A stretch of 64,000 nt of DNA from Haematococcus lacustris (taxonomy: Eukaryota; Chlorophyta; Chlorophyceae; Chlamydomonadales; Haematococcaceae). The notes under the pieces were generated by a model, which was not told the origin of the DNA, ran no database searches, and worked only from the letters and a program-made list of their open reading frames with translations. The stretch's first letter is position 1. Each line of letters opens with the position of its first letter. The stretch spans positions 1,075,768 to 1,139,767 of the forward strand of contig JASKMD010000021.1 in the NCBI GenBank assembly GCA_030144725.1. Direction: 5' to 3'. The translations under genes and the position numbers were made by a program. Positions 21,790-35,681 of the stretch are shown piece after piece.

Positions 21790-23340
21790 ATGACTAGGCG
21801 CAGCGGGTCTGTTTTTGACGTGTCGCGGGCCTGCCTTGCTCTCCTACTGCTGTGTCTGGGACCGAGGAAAGCCGGAAGCGTCGATTTTGACCTAGCCGCG
21901 GCAATCGAGCAAGCTAGGGTAGCCGGGAGAAGGCTTCCTGCGGGCGAGAGCAGCGCTGTCGTGCAGCTGCCCTCGGGGCCTTGGTCCACCCCTCCCGGCC
22001 CCAGCGCTATCTCCGTGCAGCCGGGGGAGAGTCTGCTGCTGCAGGGCCAGCCTAGCGACGCCAGCTCTGCGGCTGTGAAAGCGTCGCAATGGCAGCTGGG
22101 AAGTGCCGGTGCTGGGCCGCTGTTTGCATTAGCAGAAGGCGAGTCCCACGCTGCCCGCAGCACCAAATGCACCATTGCGATGGCGGGGTACAGCCTCTTC
22201 CTTTGCCCTTTCCTGCCCTGCAGGCTCCCATCTGGCTGTGTCAGACTTGGGCTTGCTGGATGTGGAGCTGGCCCCAAGCGGCAGTGACAGCAAGCTTAAC
22301 CTGCCTCCCCTGGTGCAGCTGGCTGGTCCCAATTCAACCGGCACCCTGGTGCTGCGGCGCTGCACTCTCGTGCTTCGCAGCTGTGCTGCCTTGCGCCAGC
22401 TGCAGAACCAGCAGTGCAGGCTGCAGCTGGAGGACAGCAGTGGCAGCAGCCCCCAGGTGGGGCCAGCAGCCAGGGCTGGGCAGCAGCAGGCAGGCCTGTG
22501 TGAGGAGGTGTGGGGGGCTAGGAGACAGGGCCTGTAGGCTAGGGCCAGGGCACCAGGCTGGGGCCAGGGCTGGGCAAGGGCCTGCCAGGCTGCAGGCTAG
22601 GTACAGGGTTCAAGCCCGACCTTGTCTGTGTTCCCACACAGACTGTGTCCATCTCTTGCTGCTGCTCCTGCTGCTGCAGGCAGAGGTGGAGGCGGATTGG
22701 CTGATGATCTGGCATCTTGCCCAGCCTGGACTAGAGCTAGACAGCTGTGCCCTGGCCTGCCAGTGGCCCCCTCCCCCCCTGCTGACCAACAGCAGCAGCA
22801 GCAGCAGCGCCAGCCCCAGCAGCGCTGACCCCACCCCCCTGAGGCAGCACCCAGCCTTCAACGCGTCCTTCGTGCGAGTAAGCAGCCTAGGCAGCCTGGA
22901 GCCTGACAGCCCCCTGCTGCCGCCCCCTCCCTCCCTAGACCAGGCTGACACCGGCAACAGCAGCAGCAGCAGCAGCAGCTGGGGGGCGGCGCTGGGCTGT
23001 GTGTCCCGGCGCGTGGGCAGTGTGCATGCGGTGCAGCGTGCCCTAGTGGAGCTGCAGCCGCTGTGCCGCCAGGTGGTGCTGCAGGTGGTCCGCAACATCA
23101 GCCTGGCCAGCGACCCGCTCAGTGCAGACAACAGCAGCCAGGCAGCAGGCGAGCAGTGGCCCAGCCCTGGCCGGGCGCTGAGGGTTTACCGCAATGTCAC
23201 GCTGCTGGGCAGGCAGGTGAGGTCCTGGGGCCAGGCAGGTGAGGGGCGGGGGGCAAGCAGGGGTAGGGGTAGGGGTAGGGGTAGGGGTCAGGGGTTGCCA
23301 GGGGTTGCCAGGGGTTGCTCTGCCACGGCTACCTGGCCGG

Positions 23341-23384
<44 letters not shown>

Positions 23385-26300
23385 CAGGACGTGGAGCTTG
23401 ATTTTTACCTGCACAGGTTCATGCTGTACATGGACAACACGTCGGCTTCGGTGCTGCAGCTGGCCAACCTGGTGCTGGTGAGCCCTGACGCGACACCCCC
23501 ATCCCAGGCATACCCGCACTCGACACCCCCATACCCGCAGCGTCCTCCCCCCGGGACGCAACAGCCAGGGTGCACCAGCCGTCAGGCGCACCAGCCTCAG
23601 GCCCACCCCAGCCCTCACCCCCTCCCCACCTGGGCCTACCCTGCAGGACTGCCTTGTGCCCCGCATGGAAGACCTGACCCCCACATGGACAGCAGCAGGC
23701 CAGGCCCACCCCTGCCTTGCTGCCTGCTGCTACGCTTTGCTGCTCTCTGCTCTGCTGCGACGTAAGGCCAGTGTGAGGCCAGTGTGAGGTCGGCATGGAC
23801 CCTGGGAGTGTTGTCAGCTGTCCAGACCCTCATTCCTGCCCTGCACCCCACATGACCCGCCCCCTCACAGGCCCCCCACAGGCCTGCCGCAACCCAGGCC
23901 CTCATCCCTGCCTGGCTGCCTGCTGCTGCGCCCGAGGTGCCGGCTGCTGCTGGGCTGCTGCAGGCCAACGTGCCCACTGGGCCGCGTCGCGCCTTCCCCG
24001 CCACCGTGCTGCTGGCCATGCTGTGGCCCATAGCCATGGACCGCAGCCCCTCCGCGCGCGTGTCCGTCCGGGTCGTGAACTGCACCCTGGTGGTCCCGGA
24101 CGACACCTTCGCCTACACATCCTACTGGTGAGCAGCCGGCCTGGTGCACGCCGCAGCTTGAGCCAGGCTCCGGCAGACGCGCGGCAGCTCGCGGCAGGCT
24201 CTGTCACACGCGCGGCAGTCACCCGCGCGGCCGAACCCGCGAGGCCCGCAACTGCTCGGGACTGTGCCCAGCGTACCCTGCAGCTCAGTGGGCCCCACAG
24301 TCCGTGTCATGGCACACACAGCTGAGCCCACACTGCCCCCCACAGAGCTGGGCCTGGCTGACCCCACACTGCACTGCAACACGGCATTCACTGCTGCTCA
24401 CTCAGCCCACCGCAGCCGTCCAGCTCAGGGGTGCTGTCCCCTTCCATGCACACCCACACACACACCCAGCTGGCCCAGTGACGCACTGCGCTGCGCTGGT
24501 GCCGGTGCAGGACGGGGCTGGCGGCCTCCCCCATCCCCAGCATCAGGGCGCTGGCCAGCTGGCAGGACACCCTGGCCCTCCAGGGGGGCCTGGTGAGTCA
24601 CAGGCAGGCAGGAGGGCCACCCCTGGTCAGCAGCAGCAGCAGCAGCAGCAGGCGGCTGGGTGCCGCCACCCCTGGCCTGCTTAGCTGCTGACCCTGGTGG
24701 TGGGGGCTGGGTGGAGGGACACAGGGGCCTGGTGCAGCGGGGCGTGGGGTGTGGGGCCATGGGGGGGTGATGGGGTGGTGGGGGGCCAGGTGTGTGAGTC
24801 TCACAGGGGGAGGGGGCTGGCAGGGCTCACAGCTCCAGTTGACTCGCACAGCTGGACCTGAGATGAGGGGGATGCGTCAGTGGCTAGCAGCATTAGAAGA
24901 GGGGAAGCGGATGAGGTGAGCCCAGTACTGGGTCCCTAAGACCAGTTCTGGGTTCAAATAATCGAGCACTGGGTTTTCAACAAAACGAGAGGTAAACATG
25001 TTTCTTTTTTGCTGCTGCTGCCGGTGTTGTCAATGTTCCTGCTGCTGCTGCTGCTGCTGCTGCCCTGCTGCAGGAGTACCGCATTGACAGCCACAAGCTG
25101 CGTGTGCAGCAGCGGGACGGCCAGGGCATCACCTGGGTCAACATGGCCATCACGGAGCGGCCCTTCTGGTCGCCCCGCCGCCTGCTGCAGTCAGGCATAG
25201 GCTCCCTGGTGCCGGGCGACCCGCTGTACCCTTGGGCCAAGATCACCCCGGTGTTCAGCGAGGAGCAGCTGGTGCTGTACCTGCAGGTCAGGCAGCAGGG
25301 GGGGCCAGGCGATTGGGGGGGGTGTGGGGGAGTGTGGTGACAGTGAGGGTCAGGGGGGTGCGGTATGGGGGTGGGGGTGGGGGTGGGGGGGGTGGAGGGG
25401 GTCAGTGTGTGAGGGGAAGGAGTGAGGGAGTAAGAAGGTCAGGGTCATGGTTCCGCGGAGCAGGCAACAGGGGCAGCAGCAGGGCAGTCCTGGGGCCTGG
25501 GGTGGGCTGGTGACTCGGGGTGGATGCAAAGGGTTTCCCTTCCTCCAATCCTAACCTAACCCTAGCCCCGCAACGCAAAGCAAAGCAGATTCTGCCTCCT
25601 CCTCCTCCTAGCCACCGGCCTCCCTCACCCCATGAAGCACCCAGTCCTGCCCACTGCTGGTCCCGGTCCGCTGCTGCTGTGCAGGCCCCAGCCCAGCCCT
25701 ACGCGCTCCTGCTGGCCAACATCAGCCTCACGCCCCTCAGCATCCAGCAGGCCAGCTCCAACACCAGCGCCTACCGTCAAGCTGGTCTGGCGCTGGATTC
25801 AAACACAACCACAACAAACGAGCAGCAGGCCAGGTGGGGCCGGGTAGGGGGCTCAGCGCCTGCAACTACTTCGAACTCAAGGCCGGCTTCACTGCCTGGG
25901 CCTGGTCCACCACCAGCACCAGCTTCACTGTCAGCCTCTCCTTGACCTCAGCTGCAGCGGGTGCCTGCTGTCACCTAGTGCGGGCCCAGCCCAGTGTGTT
26001 GAGGCAGCTGCTTGGTAGCTGGGCGGTGAGGTGCCAGCCCCTGCCCCGCTGCCCTGGCCGCAGGTCTGCCCGGCAGCAGCTGCAGGCCGCAGGCAACCAG
26101 CTGGTGGTGGGCAGCAGCGTGGCCCTGCTGGGGGACTGGCAGCGCCCCACAGTGCTGGACCTGGGCGCAGCCTCAGGCCTAGTGCTGCTGGGGGGGGCGG
26201 GGAAGCAGCGGCCGCAGGTGGGCCTCACAGCGCTGCTGCCGCCCTACAGCCCTGCTGCCCTACAGCCCCTGCTGCCATCCTCTGGCTCTTGGTCTGCTGC

Positions 26301-26465
26301 CTGCTCTGCTGCGTCCAGGGCTGAGCTGGGTTAGGGTTAGGGATAGTTCAAGCCAGGGCATGCTTGCATTCAGGCTGCCATGTGTCAGGCGGCAGTGCGC
26401 TGCGGCAGCCCTCGCCCGCATGGTTGCTGGCCAGGCTGGCTGGCTGCGGGGCAATGTGCAGGCAG

Positions 26466-26546
<81 letters not shown>

Positions 26547-29500
26547 AACTGCTGCTGCTGCTGCTGCGTGGCGTGGCACACTCCCCTCCCCCCCACGTCG
26601 GTGCTGCTGCCCTGGTTCCTTGCACCCAACTTGCCCCTGGCCCCTGCCCCTGGTCATGGCTGGACAAGCAAACAGCCACAGCAAGCCCGCCACGCTGCTC
26701 TGCACCCAGACCGGGGGTGTGACCTCACCCTGGGTGTGTGCCCGGGGCCATGCAGGTCAGCCTCCAGCGCCTGCTGCTGTCAGGCCTGGGCCCAGCCTCA
26801 CCCCCCCAGCCCCCCACCGACCTTGCCAACTACACCGTCAACCTGTGGGCCTTCAGCTTCAACAGGTCAGCAGCCACCAGCAGCCCAGCACACCACCGCC
26901 ACCACCGCCTCTGCCTGCCCCACCACCTTGATGCGTCACCTCAGCTGCTGTGGGGGCTGCTGCTGCCACGCGGTGACTGTTGCTAGCGTGGGGCTCGCCT
27001 CGGCCAATTTGTGTCCTGCTGCCCCAGGCTGCCGCTACCCCAGGCTGCTCCTCACCAGCGGTGTCTGCGTGTGTGCGTGTGCAGGCAGCAGACTCGGCTG
27101 CTGCTGAACAACACCACGCTGCTGCTGCCTGAGCCGGAGCTGGACGCCCTGAGGGCATTGCTGGCGGCAGACAGCGTCAGCGCACCCCTCGCCCTGGCCA
27201 GCCGGGAGGGGGCCAGTGCAGGGGCGTTTGCGCAGGCTTGGGTGTCCTCCTTTCAGGTGCGCTGCTGGAGGGCAGGCCCCACCCTTCACCCCTCACCCCC
27301 CCACCCCTCACCCCTCACCCCTCCACCCCCACCCCTCACCCCCCACCCCTCACCCCTCACCCCTCACCCCTCACCTCTCACCCTTCACCCCTCACCTCTC
27401 ACCTCTCACCCCTTCACCCCTCACCCCTCACCTCTCACCCTCCACCCCTCACCCCTCACCCTTCACCCTTCACCCCTCACCTCTCACCCTTCACCCCTTA
27501 CCCCTCACCCCTCACCCCTCACCCCTCACCCCTCACCCCTCACCCCTCACCCCTCACCCCTCACCCCTCACCCCTCACCCCTCACCCCTCACCTCTCACC
27601 TCTCACCCTTCACCCCTCACCCCTCACCCCTCACCCCTCACCCCTCACCCCTCACCCCTCACCCCTCACCCCTCACCCCTCACCCCTCACCCCTCACCCC
27701 TCACCCCTCACCCCTCACCCCTCACCCCTCACCCCTCACCCCTCACCCCTCACCCCTCACCCCTCACCCCTCACCCCTCACCCCTCACCCCTCACCCCTC
27801 ACCCCTCACCCCTCACCCCTCACCCCTCACCCCTCACCCCTCACCCCTCACCCCTCACCCCTCACCCCTCACCCCTCACCCCTCACCCCTCACCCCTCAC
27901 CCCTCACCCCTCACCCCTCACCCCTCACCCCTCACCCCTCACCCCTCACCCCTCACCCCTCACCCCTCACCCCTGGCCTTCTGACCCCCTAACCCCCTGA
28001 CCCCCTGCCCCCCCCTGTCAGCTTGCTGATGTCTGGGGTAGTCACACTTCATGCATGCTTCCTCACGTGCTGCCCGCAGCTGCCTGGCAGCAGCCCTGAC
28101 TCGCTGGCCGTCAGCTCCATCACCTACTCGGGCGTGATGGCCAGCAACCTGAGCCTGGTGTCACGCCTGCCCTTCACCCCCATGGGCCTAAACATCACGG
28201 CGCCACGGCAGGACCTGGTATTAGGGGGCCCGGGGGGGGGCCTGGGCCTGGCTGACCTGGTGGCGGGGCAGCAGCCGGGGCCGGGGCAATCACACCACAG
28301 ATGGCTGCCCTGGCAGGTGTGCCCCTCCTCATGCCTCCACCCCCCCCCCCTACCTCCCCCCCTCCCCTGCCCCCCCCCTCCTCCTGCTCCTGCCCCTCCC
28401 CTGCCCTCCGCCTCTCCTCCCTCCGCCTACCGCCCAGTGTCCACCGCCCGCCCGCTGTCCTGCAGGGACATACAGGTCAGCAGTCAGGGTAGAGTAAACC
28501 GATTTGACAACAACCTCCTCCTCCTCCCCCTCCTCCTCATCCTCCTCCTCCTCCTCCTCCTCCTCCTCCTCCTCCCGCTCCACTTCCTGCTGCTGCTGCT
28601 GCTGCAGGTGGGGGTCTTGGCAGCCGGCTGCAGCGTGGCCCTGCTGGCCCTGGCGGGTGCGGGGCTGTGGGTGCGCAGGCGCCAGCTGCAGCGCAACAGG
28701 ATGCAGCACGCTGTGCAGGAGGACGAGGAGTTTGATGAGCGGCGCAAGAGCATGCAGCAGCCCAAGGTGGGGGCCATGTGGGCGCACCCCCGCTGCTGCT
28801 GTCCATGTCGACCAGCATGGCTTTGTGACGGCTGGCTGCTGGCTGCGAACTAGCAGCAGTAGAGTCACCCACCCAACCAGATCAGCAGAGAGGCTGCTGG
28901 GGGTGGGGGTGGGGGTGGGGGTGGGGGGTTAGCTGCCTGGTGCTGGTTGGCGTGCTGGTCGGCATCCAGCTCGTGGCTGTACCAGTGTGAACCCACCATC
29001 ATCATCATGCCTGACAAACAGCTGCAATGGCGTGGCTTGTGGTGTGATGGACCCTGCAGACTACTGCTGTGTTGGCCCGGTGTGTGTTGGCCGCAGCTGC
29101 ATGTGATGGTGCCCTCCAACAACACGACTGACGGGACGCCCAGCACATCCAGCCTGCACGCCGCATGCACCAGCCTGAGTGCAGCCGGCAGCCCCCTGCC
29201 CACCCTGCGGGCACCCAGCCTGACCCCCCCGCCCCCCAGCTCCCTGAGGACCCTGTCACGCAGCACACGGCCTGAAGGTGACGGCGCTAGCGGCGGCCCG
29301 GCTAGCAGCCTGGGCAGCATGGCCCCCCAGCCTCAGTGGTCCTGATGATGAAATCCGGCAGCTGGTCAGTGCGCAGCGCAGCAAGAAGCGCAGGGCAGGG
29401 GCGGGCGGCACCAGCAGCCAGGGCTTTGACCTGGACGGCGTACAGCTGGACGAGGTGCTGGGCCAGGGCTCCTATGGAGTGGTGGGTGGGGGGGCAGGCA

Positions 29501-32500
29501 GGGGGGGGCAGCAGCCAGGGGTAGGCAGGGGCAGGGGCAGGGGCAGGGGCAGGGGGCAGGGGCAGGGGCAGGGGCAGGGGCAGGGGCAGGGGCAGGGGCA
29601 GGGGCAGGGGCAGGGGCAGGGGCAGGGGCAGGGGCAGGGGCAGGGGCAGGGGCAGGGGCAGGGGCAGGGGCAGGGGCAGGGGCAGGGGCAGGGGCAGGGG
29701 CAGGGGCAGGGGCAGGGGCAGGGGCAGGGGCAGGGGCAGGGGCAGGGGCAGGGGCAGGGGCAGGGGCAGGGGCAGGGGCAGGGGCAGGCAGGCAGGGGCA
29801 GCAGGCAGGCAGTTCATTCCCGCTCAGTGGCCCCTGTCCTGGTGCTGGTGGCTGGCTGCAGGTGTACCGGGGGCGGTGGCGCGGCATGGCCGTGGCGGTG
29901 AAGGCGCTCATGTTCCATGATGCCGGCCCCACAGCCCGGCGTGCCCGCCAGCGCGCCGTGAACGAGGCGGCCATCAACACGCTGCTGGCCCACGACTGCA
30001 TCTGCAACATGTGCGTCAGTGAGGCCCTAGGGGGGCTGCAGCCAACATGTGCGGGGCCAGGGCCCTAGGGGCTGCTGGGGCTGTGTGGCCGCCTGGTTGC
30101 TGCAGCCTGGTTGCGTGGAGCGCCTGGAGGGTGTTGTGGCCGCTGCTGCTGCTTCTCCTGCTCTGCGGTGTACCCTCCTCACTGCTGCTGCTGCTGCCGC
30201 CGCCTTCGCTGCTGCCGCTGCTGCTTCAGCCGCTGCTGCTGCTGCTGCTGCTGCTGCCCATCACCTCATGGCCTGGCGGCAGTTGCGCAGTGCAGCTGAG
30301 TATGGGTGGCTGGCCTGCAGGTATGCATACGACCTGCGGCCTATGGCCGCCACCCCGGGTTGCCTGACGACAAGTTCTCAGCGCACTACCGGCTGTACAT
30401 CATCCAGGTGGGGGGCGCTGGGGCAGAGGGGAGCCAGACAGGGGTGCAGGGGGGGGGCAGAGTGGATTGGCAGATAGGGGGGTGAGGGGGGCACTAGCCA
30501 CTGCTGTTCTTTTAGCAGTCCAGTCAGGGTGACCTTAGCTGGCGGTGCGGGTGGCGGGTTACTCTGCATGTGATGGAGTGGCGTTAGGGGGGTCAGGGTC
30601 AGGGTCAGGGTCAGGGTCACCCTGCCACCCCCACCGCCTAACCCTGGGTTCAGTGTGACCAGACCTGTGGGGCACACAGACAGGGCCAAGGCGGCTGCAC
30701 TGCTGACACGGGCCCTCAGCCAGGCTGCTTCCCTGCCCCCTACAGCCCTCCCTGCTTCCCTGCCCCCTACAGCCCTCCCTGCTTCCCTGCCCCCTACAGC
30801 CCTCCCTGCTTCCCTGCCCCCTACAGCCCTCCCTGCTTCCCTGCCCCCTACAGCCCTCCCTGCTTCCCTGCCCCCTACAGCCCTCCCTGCTTCCCTGCCC
30901 CCTACAGCCCTCCCTGCTTCCCTGCCCCCTACAGCCCTCCCTGCTGCCCTGCCCCCTACAGCCCTCCCTGCTTCCCTGCCCCCTACAGCCCTCCCTGCTT
31001 CCCTGCCCCCTACAGCCCTCCCTGCTTCCCTGCCCCCTACAGCCCTCCCTGCTTCCCTGCCCCCTACAGCCCTCCCTGCTTCCCTGCCCCCTACAGCCCT
31101 CCCTGCTTCCCTGCCCCCTACAGCCCTCCCTGCTTCCCTGCCCCCTACAGCCCTCCCTGCTTCCCTGCCCCCTACAGCCCTCCCTGCTTCCCTGCCCCCT
31201 ACAGCCCTCCTGCTTCCCTGCCCCCTACAGCCCTCCCTGCTGCCCTGCCCCCTACAGCCCTCCCTGCTTCCCTGCCCCCTACAGCCCTCCCTGCTTCCCT
31301 GCCCCCTACAGCCCTCCCTGCTTCCCTGCCCCCTACAGCCCTCCCTGCTTCCCTGCCCCCTACAGCCCTCCCTGCTGCCCTGCCCCCCTACAGCCCTCCC
31401 TGCTGCCCTGCCCCCTACAGCCCTCCCTGCTTCCCTGCCCCCTACAGCCCTCCCCTGCTTCCCTGCCCCCTACAGCCCTCCCTGCTTCCCTGCCCCCTAC
31501 AGCCCTCCCTGCTGCCCTGCCCCCTACAGCCCTCCCTGCTTCCCTGCCCCCTACAGCCCTCCCTGCTTCCCTGCCCCCTACAGCCCTCCCTGCTTCCCTG
31601 CCCCCTACAGCCCTCCCTGCTTCCCTGCCCCCTACAGCCCTCCCTGCTGCCCTGCCCCCTACAGCCCTCCCTGCTGCCCTGCCCCCTACAGCCCTCCCTG
31701 CTTCCCTGCCCCCTACAGCCCTCCCTGCTTCCCTGCCCCCTACAGCCCTCCCTGCTGCCCTGCCCCCTACAGCCCTCCCTGCTTCCCTGCCCCCTACAGC
31801 CCTCCCTGCTTCCCTGCCCCCCTACAGCCCTCCCTGCTTCCCTGCCCCCTACAGCCCTCCCTGCTTCCCTGCCCCCTACAGCCCTCCCTGCTGCCCTGCC
31901 CCCTACAGCCCTCCCTGCTGCCCTGCCCCCTACAGCCCTCCCTGCTTCCCTGCCCCCTACAGCCCTCCCTGCTTCCCTGCCCCCTACAGCCCTCCCTGCT
32001 GCCCTGCCCCCCTACAGCCCTCCCTGCTGCCCTGCCCCCTACAGCCCTCCCTGCTTCCCTGCCCCCTACAGCCCTCCCTGCTTCCCTGCCCCCTACAGCC
32101 CTCCCTGCTTCCCTGCCCCCTACAGCCCTCCCTGCTGCCCTGCCCCCTACAGCCCTCCCTGCTGCCCTGCCCCCTACAGCCCTCCCTGCTGCCCTGCCCC
32201 CTACAGCCCTCCCTGCTTCCCTGCCCCCTACAGCCCTCCCTGCTTCCCCTGCCCCCTACAGCCCTCCCTGCTGCCCTGCCCCCTACAGCCCTCCCTGCTG
32301 CCCTGCCCCCTACAGCCCTCCCTGCTTCCCTGCCCCCTACAGCCCTCCCTGCTTCCCTGCCCCCCTACAGCCCTCCCTGCTTCCCTGCCCCCTACAGCCC
32401 TCCCTGCTGCCCTGCCCCCTACAAGCCCTCCCTGCTTCCCTGCCCCCTACAGCCCTCCCTGCTGCCCTGCCCCCTACAGCCCTCCCTGCTTCCCTGCCCC

Positions 32501-35500
32501 CTACAGCCCTCCCTGCTTCCCTGCCCCCTACAGCCCTCCCTGCTTCCCTGCCCCCTACAGCCCTCCCTGCTTCCCTGCCCCCTACAGCCCTCCCTGCTTC
32601 CCTGCCCCCCTACAGCCCTCCCTGCTGCCCTGCCCCCTACAGCCCTCCCTGCTGCCCTGCCCCCTACAGCCCTCCCTGCTTCCCTGCCCCCTACAGCCCT
32701 CCCTGCTTCCCTGCCCCCCTACAGCCCTCCCTGCTGCCCTGCCCCCTACAGCCCTCCCTGCTTCCCTGCCCCCTACAGCCCTCCCTGCTGCCCTGCCCCC
32801 TACAGCCCTCCCTGCTGCCCTGCCCCCTACAGCCCTCCCTGCTTCCCTGCCCCCTACAGCCCTCCCTGCTGCCCTGCCCCCTACAGCCCTCCCTGCTGCC
32901 CTGCCCCCTACAGCCCTCCCTGCTTCCCTGCCCCCTACAGCCCTCCCTGCTGCCCTGCCCCCTACAGCCCTCCCTGCTTCCCTGCCCCCTACAGCCCTCC
33001 CTGCTTCCCTGCCCCCTACAGCCCTCCCTGCTTCCCTGCCCCCTACAGCCCTCCCTGCTTCCCTGCCCCCTACAGCCCTCCCTGCTTCCCTGCCCCCTTC
33101 AGCCCTCCCTGCTTCCCTGCCCCCTACAGCCCTCCCTGCTTCCCTGCCCCCTACAGCCCTCCCTGCTTCCCTGCCCCCTACAGCCCTCCCTGCAGCCCTG
33201 CCCCCCTACAGCCCTCCCTGCTGGCCGCCAGGCACAGGCTCCAGGCACAGGCCGGCTGGTGGCCGTGGCACAGTGCTGGTGGCCCCCGCTGACCTTGAGG
33301 CGGGGGAGCTCAGGGGGGTGGGTCTGCAGGGGGGGTGGCGGCAGTGACGCAGGCCCGGGGTGTGTGGGGCTGTCAGAGGGTGAGCTGCATGCCCTGACTG
33401 CCTGCAGGAGTACTGTGACGCAGGCACCCTAGCGCACGCCATTGACAACGGGCTGTTCGGTAACCCCCTCACAGGCACACGCAAGCTGGTGGGTCAGGCG
33501 GGGGCGTGTGGGCCCAGACCTGGTGTGAAGGGGGAGGACCGTGTGCAGCTGCTGTGCGTCTGCCTGTGCTGCCTTCAGTCCAGCGCCAGGCTGCCTGCCC
33601 CCGGTGTGCTCTGGCCTGCACAACTGCACAGTTTGCCTCTGCCCCTTGGTCCTCTTTTCTTTTTTTATCCTCTTTGTTTTATGGCAGTAAAGTAACACAA
33701 AGTGGCTGCCTGCTTGCTTTTATGCTTGCTTGCCTGCGCACACCTCCTTGCTGTGACGCAGCCCCACATACTCCAAGCTGCCCTAGACATCGCACAAGGT
33801 CTGGCCTACATCCACAGCAAGGACGTCCATTCACGGCGGTGAGGCACGGGCGCCGCTACGCCAGCGGTGGACACAGCTCTCCGCGGTGCCTTGTGTGACC
33901 GCCACCTGCTCACACTGTTGATGATATGATCCAAGCGTCATCTTTTGAGTTTTCAACCCTAGGCACGACATTGCCTTGTGTGGTCAGTGTCTGTATGCGC
34001 TGCTGACCAGTCGAGCCAAAGCCTGCGACTTGCTGTTGTGCTATGGCCTCTCCGCAGATCTGAGCAGCGGCAACATCATGTTGCGCACCGACCCCAGCAA
34101 CCCGCTGGGCGTGCAAGCCAAGGTGTGCGATTTCGGTTTGAGTCGGTTTCTGGAAGGCCCTGACCAGAGCCACATCAGCAAACGCGCGTCAAGGCACACC
34201 CTACTACATGGCGCCAGAGGTGCTCGCGCACGGGCTCATGAGTCGCGAGGCCGACGCATTTTCCTTCGGCGTCATCTTGTGGGAGCTGTTCCACGTACAG
34301 CCGCCGCCCTGGCGCGACCCCGGAGGTACTCCGCGCGGCCGCGGAGCGTTTGAACCTGGGCTCCTCGAACGCGCTGATCCCGCCCAAGGCCATGGGTGGC
34401 GGCGCTGCATGATGTCGGGCCCAGCGCCCTGTTCACCACAACGGTTGGTGGCAGTTGCCTTGCTGGCGATGGCACTGCAGGCAGCATCATGCTGCCGCGG
34501 CCCATGCTCCTGTTGGACGCCACCAACCCCTCAGGCTTCACCTTCCCGCTGCCACCAGGCTGCCCCCAGACCTACGCTGACCTGGTGGCAGCATGCATCC
34601 ACCCCATACCCAAGGTCAGTGCCTGCCCCTGTGCTGCTGCTGCCTGCTGCCGTGGTGCGCTGCAGCCCTGGGCCTGCGAGCGCCTGGGTGTGCGCTGAGC
34701 ATTTGCACAGAGGGCATGGCAGGGTAGCTGCTGGCTATTGCTGCCTGGCCTGATGCTTTTTTCACAGAGCAATTGTCAGCCTGGTGCGGCTGCTGGGCCT
34801 GGTTTGCCAACAGCCTGGGCATGACAGCTAGCGACCCACTCCATGGCAAGCATGCACATGGATAGGTGCACACAACCCAACCACCGAATGCTCCATGTCC
34901 ATGCATGCACAATAAGCCTTTTGAAAAAGCTGGCTTGATGGCTGCAGTGCATGATGCACTACCTCCCCGGGTGTAGAGGGGCATGCAAGTGTGATCTGTA
35001 CCACCCTGAACATGAGTGACTGAGCCATTGACACAGTGGCTGGGCAAGCTGCACCCTACTTTGTGCTTAGCAGGGGCTGTGGCGATTCATCTGCCCAGCG
35101 TGTGTGTGTGTGGTTGTAGGTGCGGCCACGCCTGTCCGATGCGGTTGAGGTGCTGGTGCAGCTGCAGCGCTCCTTGGGCCTGCCCAGCCTAGTGCGGGGT
35201 GAGGGCCGGCCGCCCACCCGCTTCCCGTCCCTGCCCCCCTACACGCCCAGCCTGTCCCAGCAGGGCACGGGGCGCACCGCCACCACCAGCAGCACGCCGC
35301 GCCTCGCCGCCACCCCTGAGCTGTCACCCATCTACAGCTCAGGGCCAGGGCAGTCAGGGGGACAGCAAGGCCAGCGCTGGAGGGCCGGGCCTGGTGCCCC
35401 ACCTCCCCCCGTGCAGCCTCCGCCCAGCCCTTGTTTGGTGGGATGGCACAGGAGGCTGCAGCGCAGGGGGCGCAGCCGGTGATGCAGGTGCAGGGCGTGA

Positions 35501-35609
35501 CGCGCACCTGCTCTGCATTGGGGCTGCGGGGCCACCCACCTGGGGTGGGGCCACCCACTCAGCCCCTGCAGCCTGGCAGGCTGGGGGGGCCAGGAGGTCG
35601 TGTGGCCTG

Positions 35610-35681
<72 letters not shown>

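Noticed and set aside
23334..23386. Short regular repeats here and at 17829-17922 as CRISPR arrays
   Set aside because: No unique spacers between units and a eukaryotic context; these are tandem micro/minisatellites.
27011..28000. Ser/Pro/Leu/Thr/His repeat proteins of 248-329 residues
   Set aside because: Translation of (CACCCCT)n; lies between two exons whose phases fit an intron.
29302..29901. Gly/Gln or Pro/Ala repeat frames at the GGGGCA array
   Set aside because: Repeat translation; only the glycine-loop end (to 29481) and the VAVK start (29862) are coding.
30655..33432. 925-residue plus-strand frame
   Set aside because: Translation of the 27-bp intron minisatellite, and it changes frame wherever a unit gains or loses a base.
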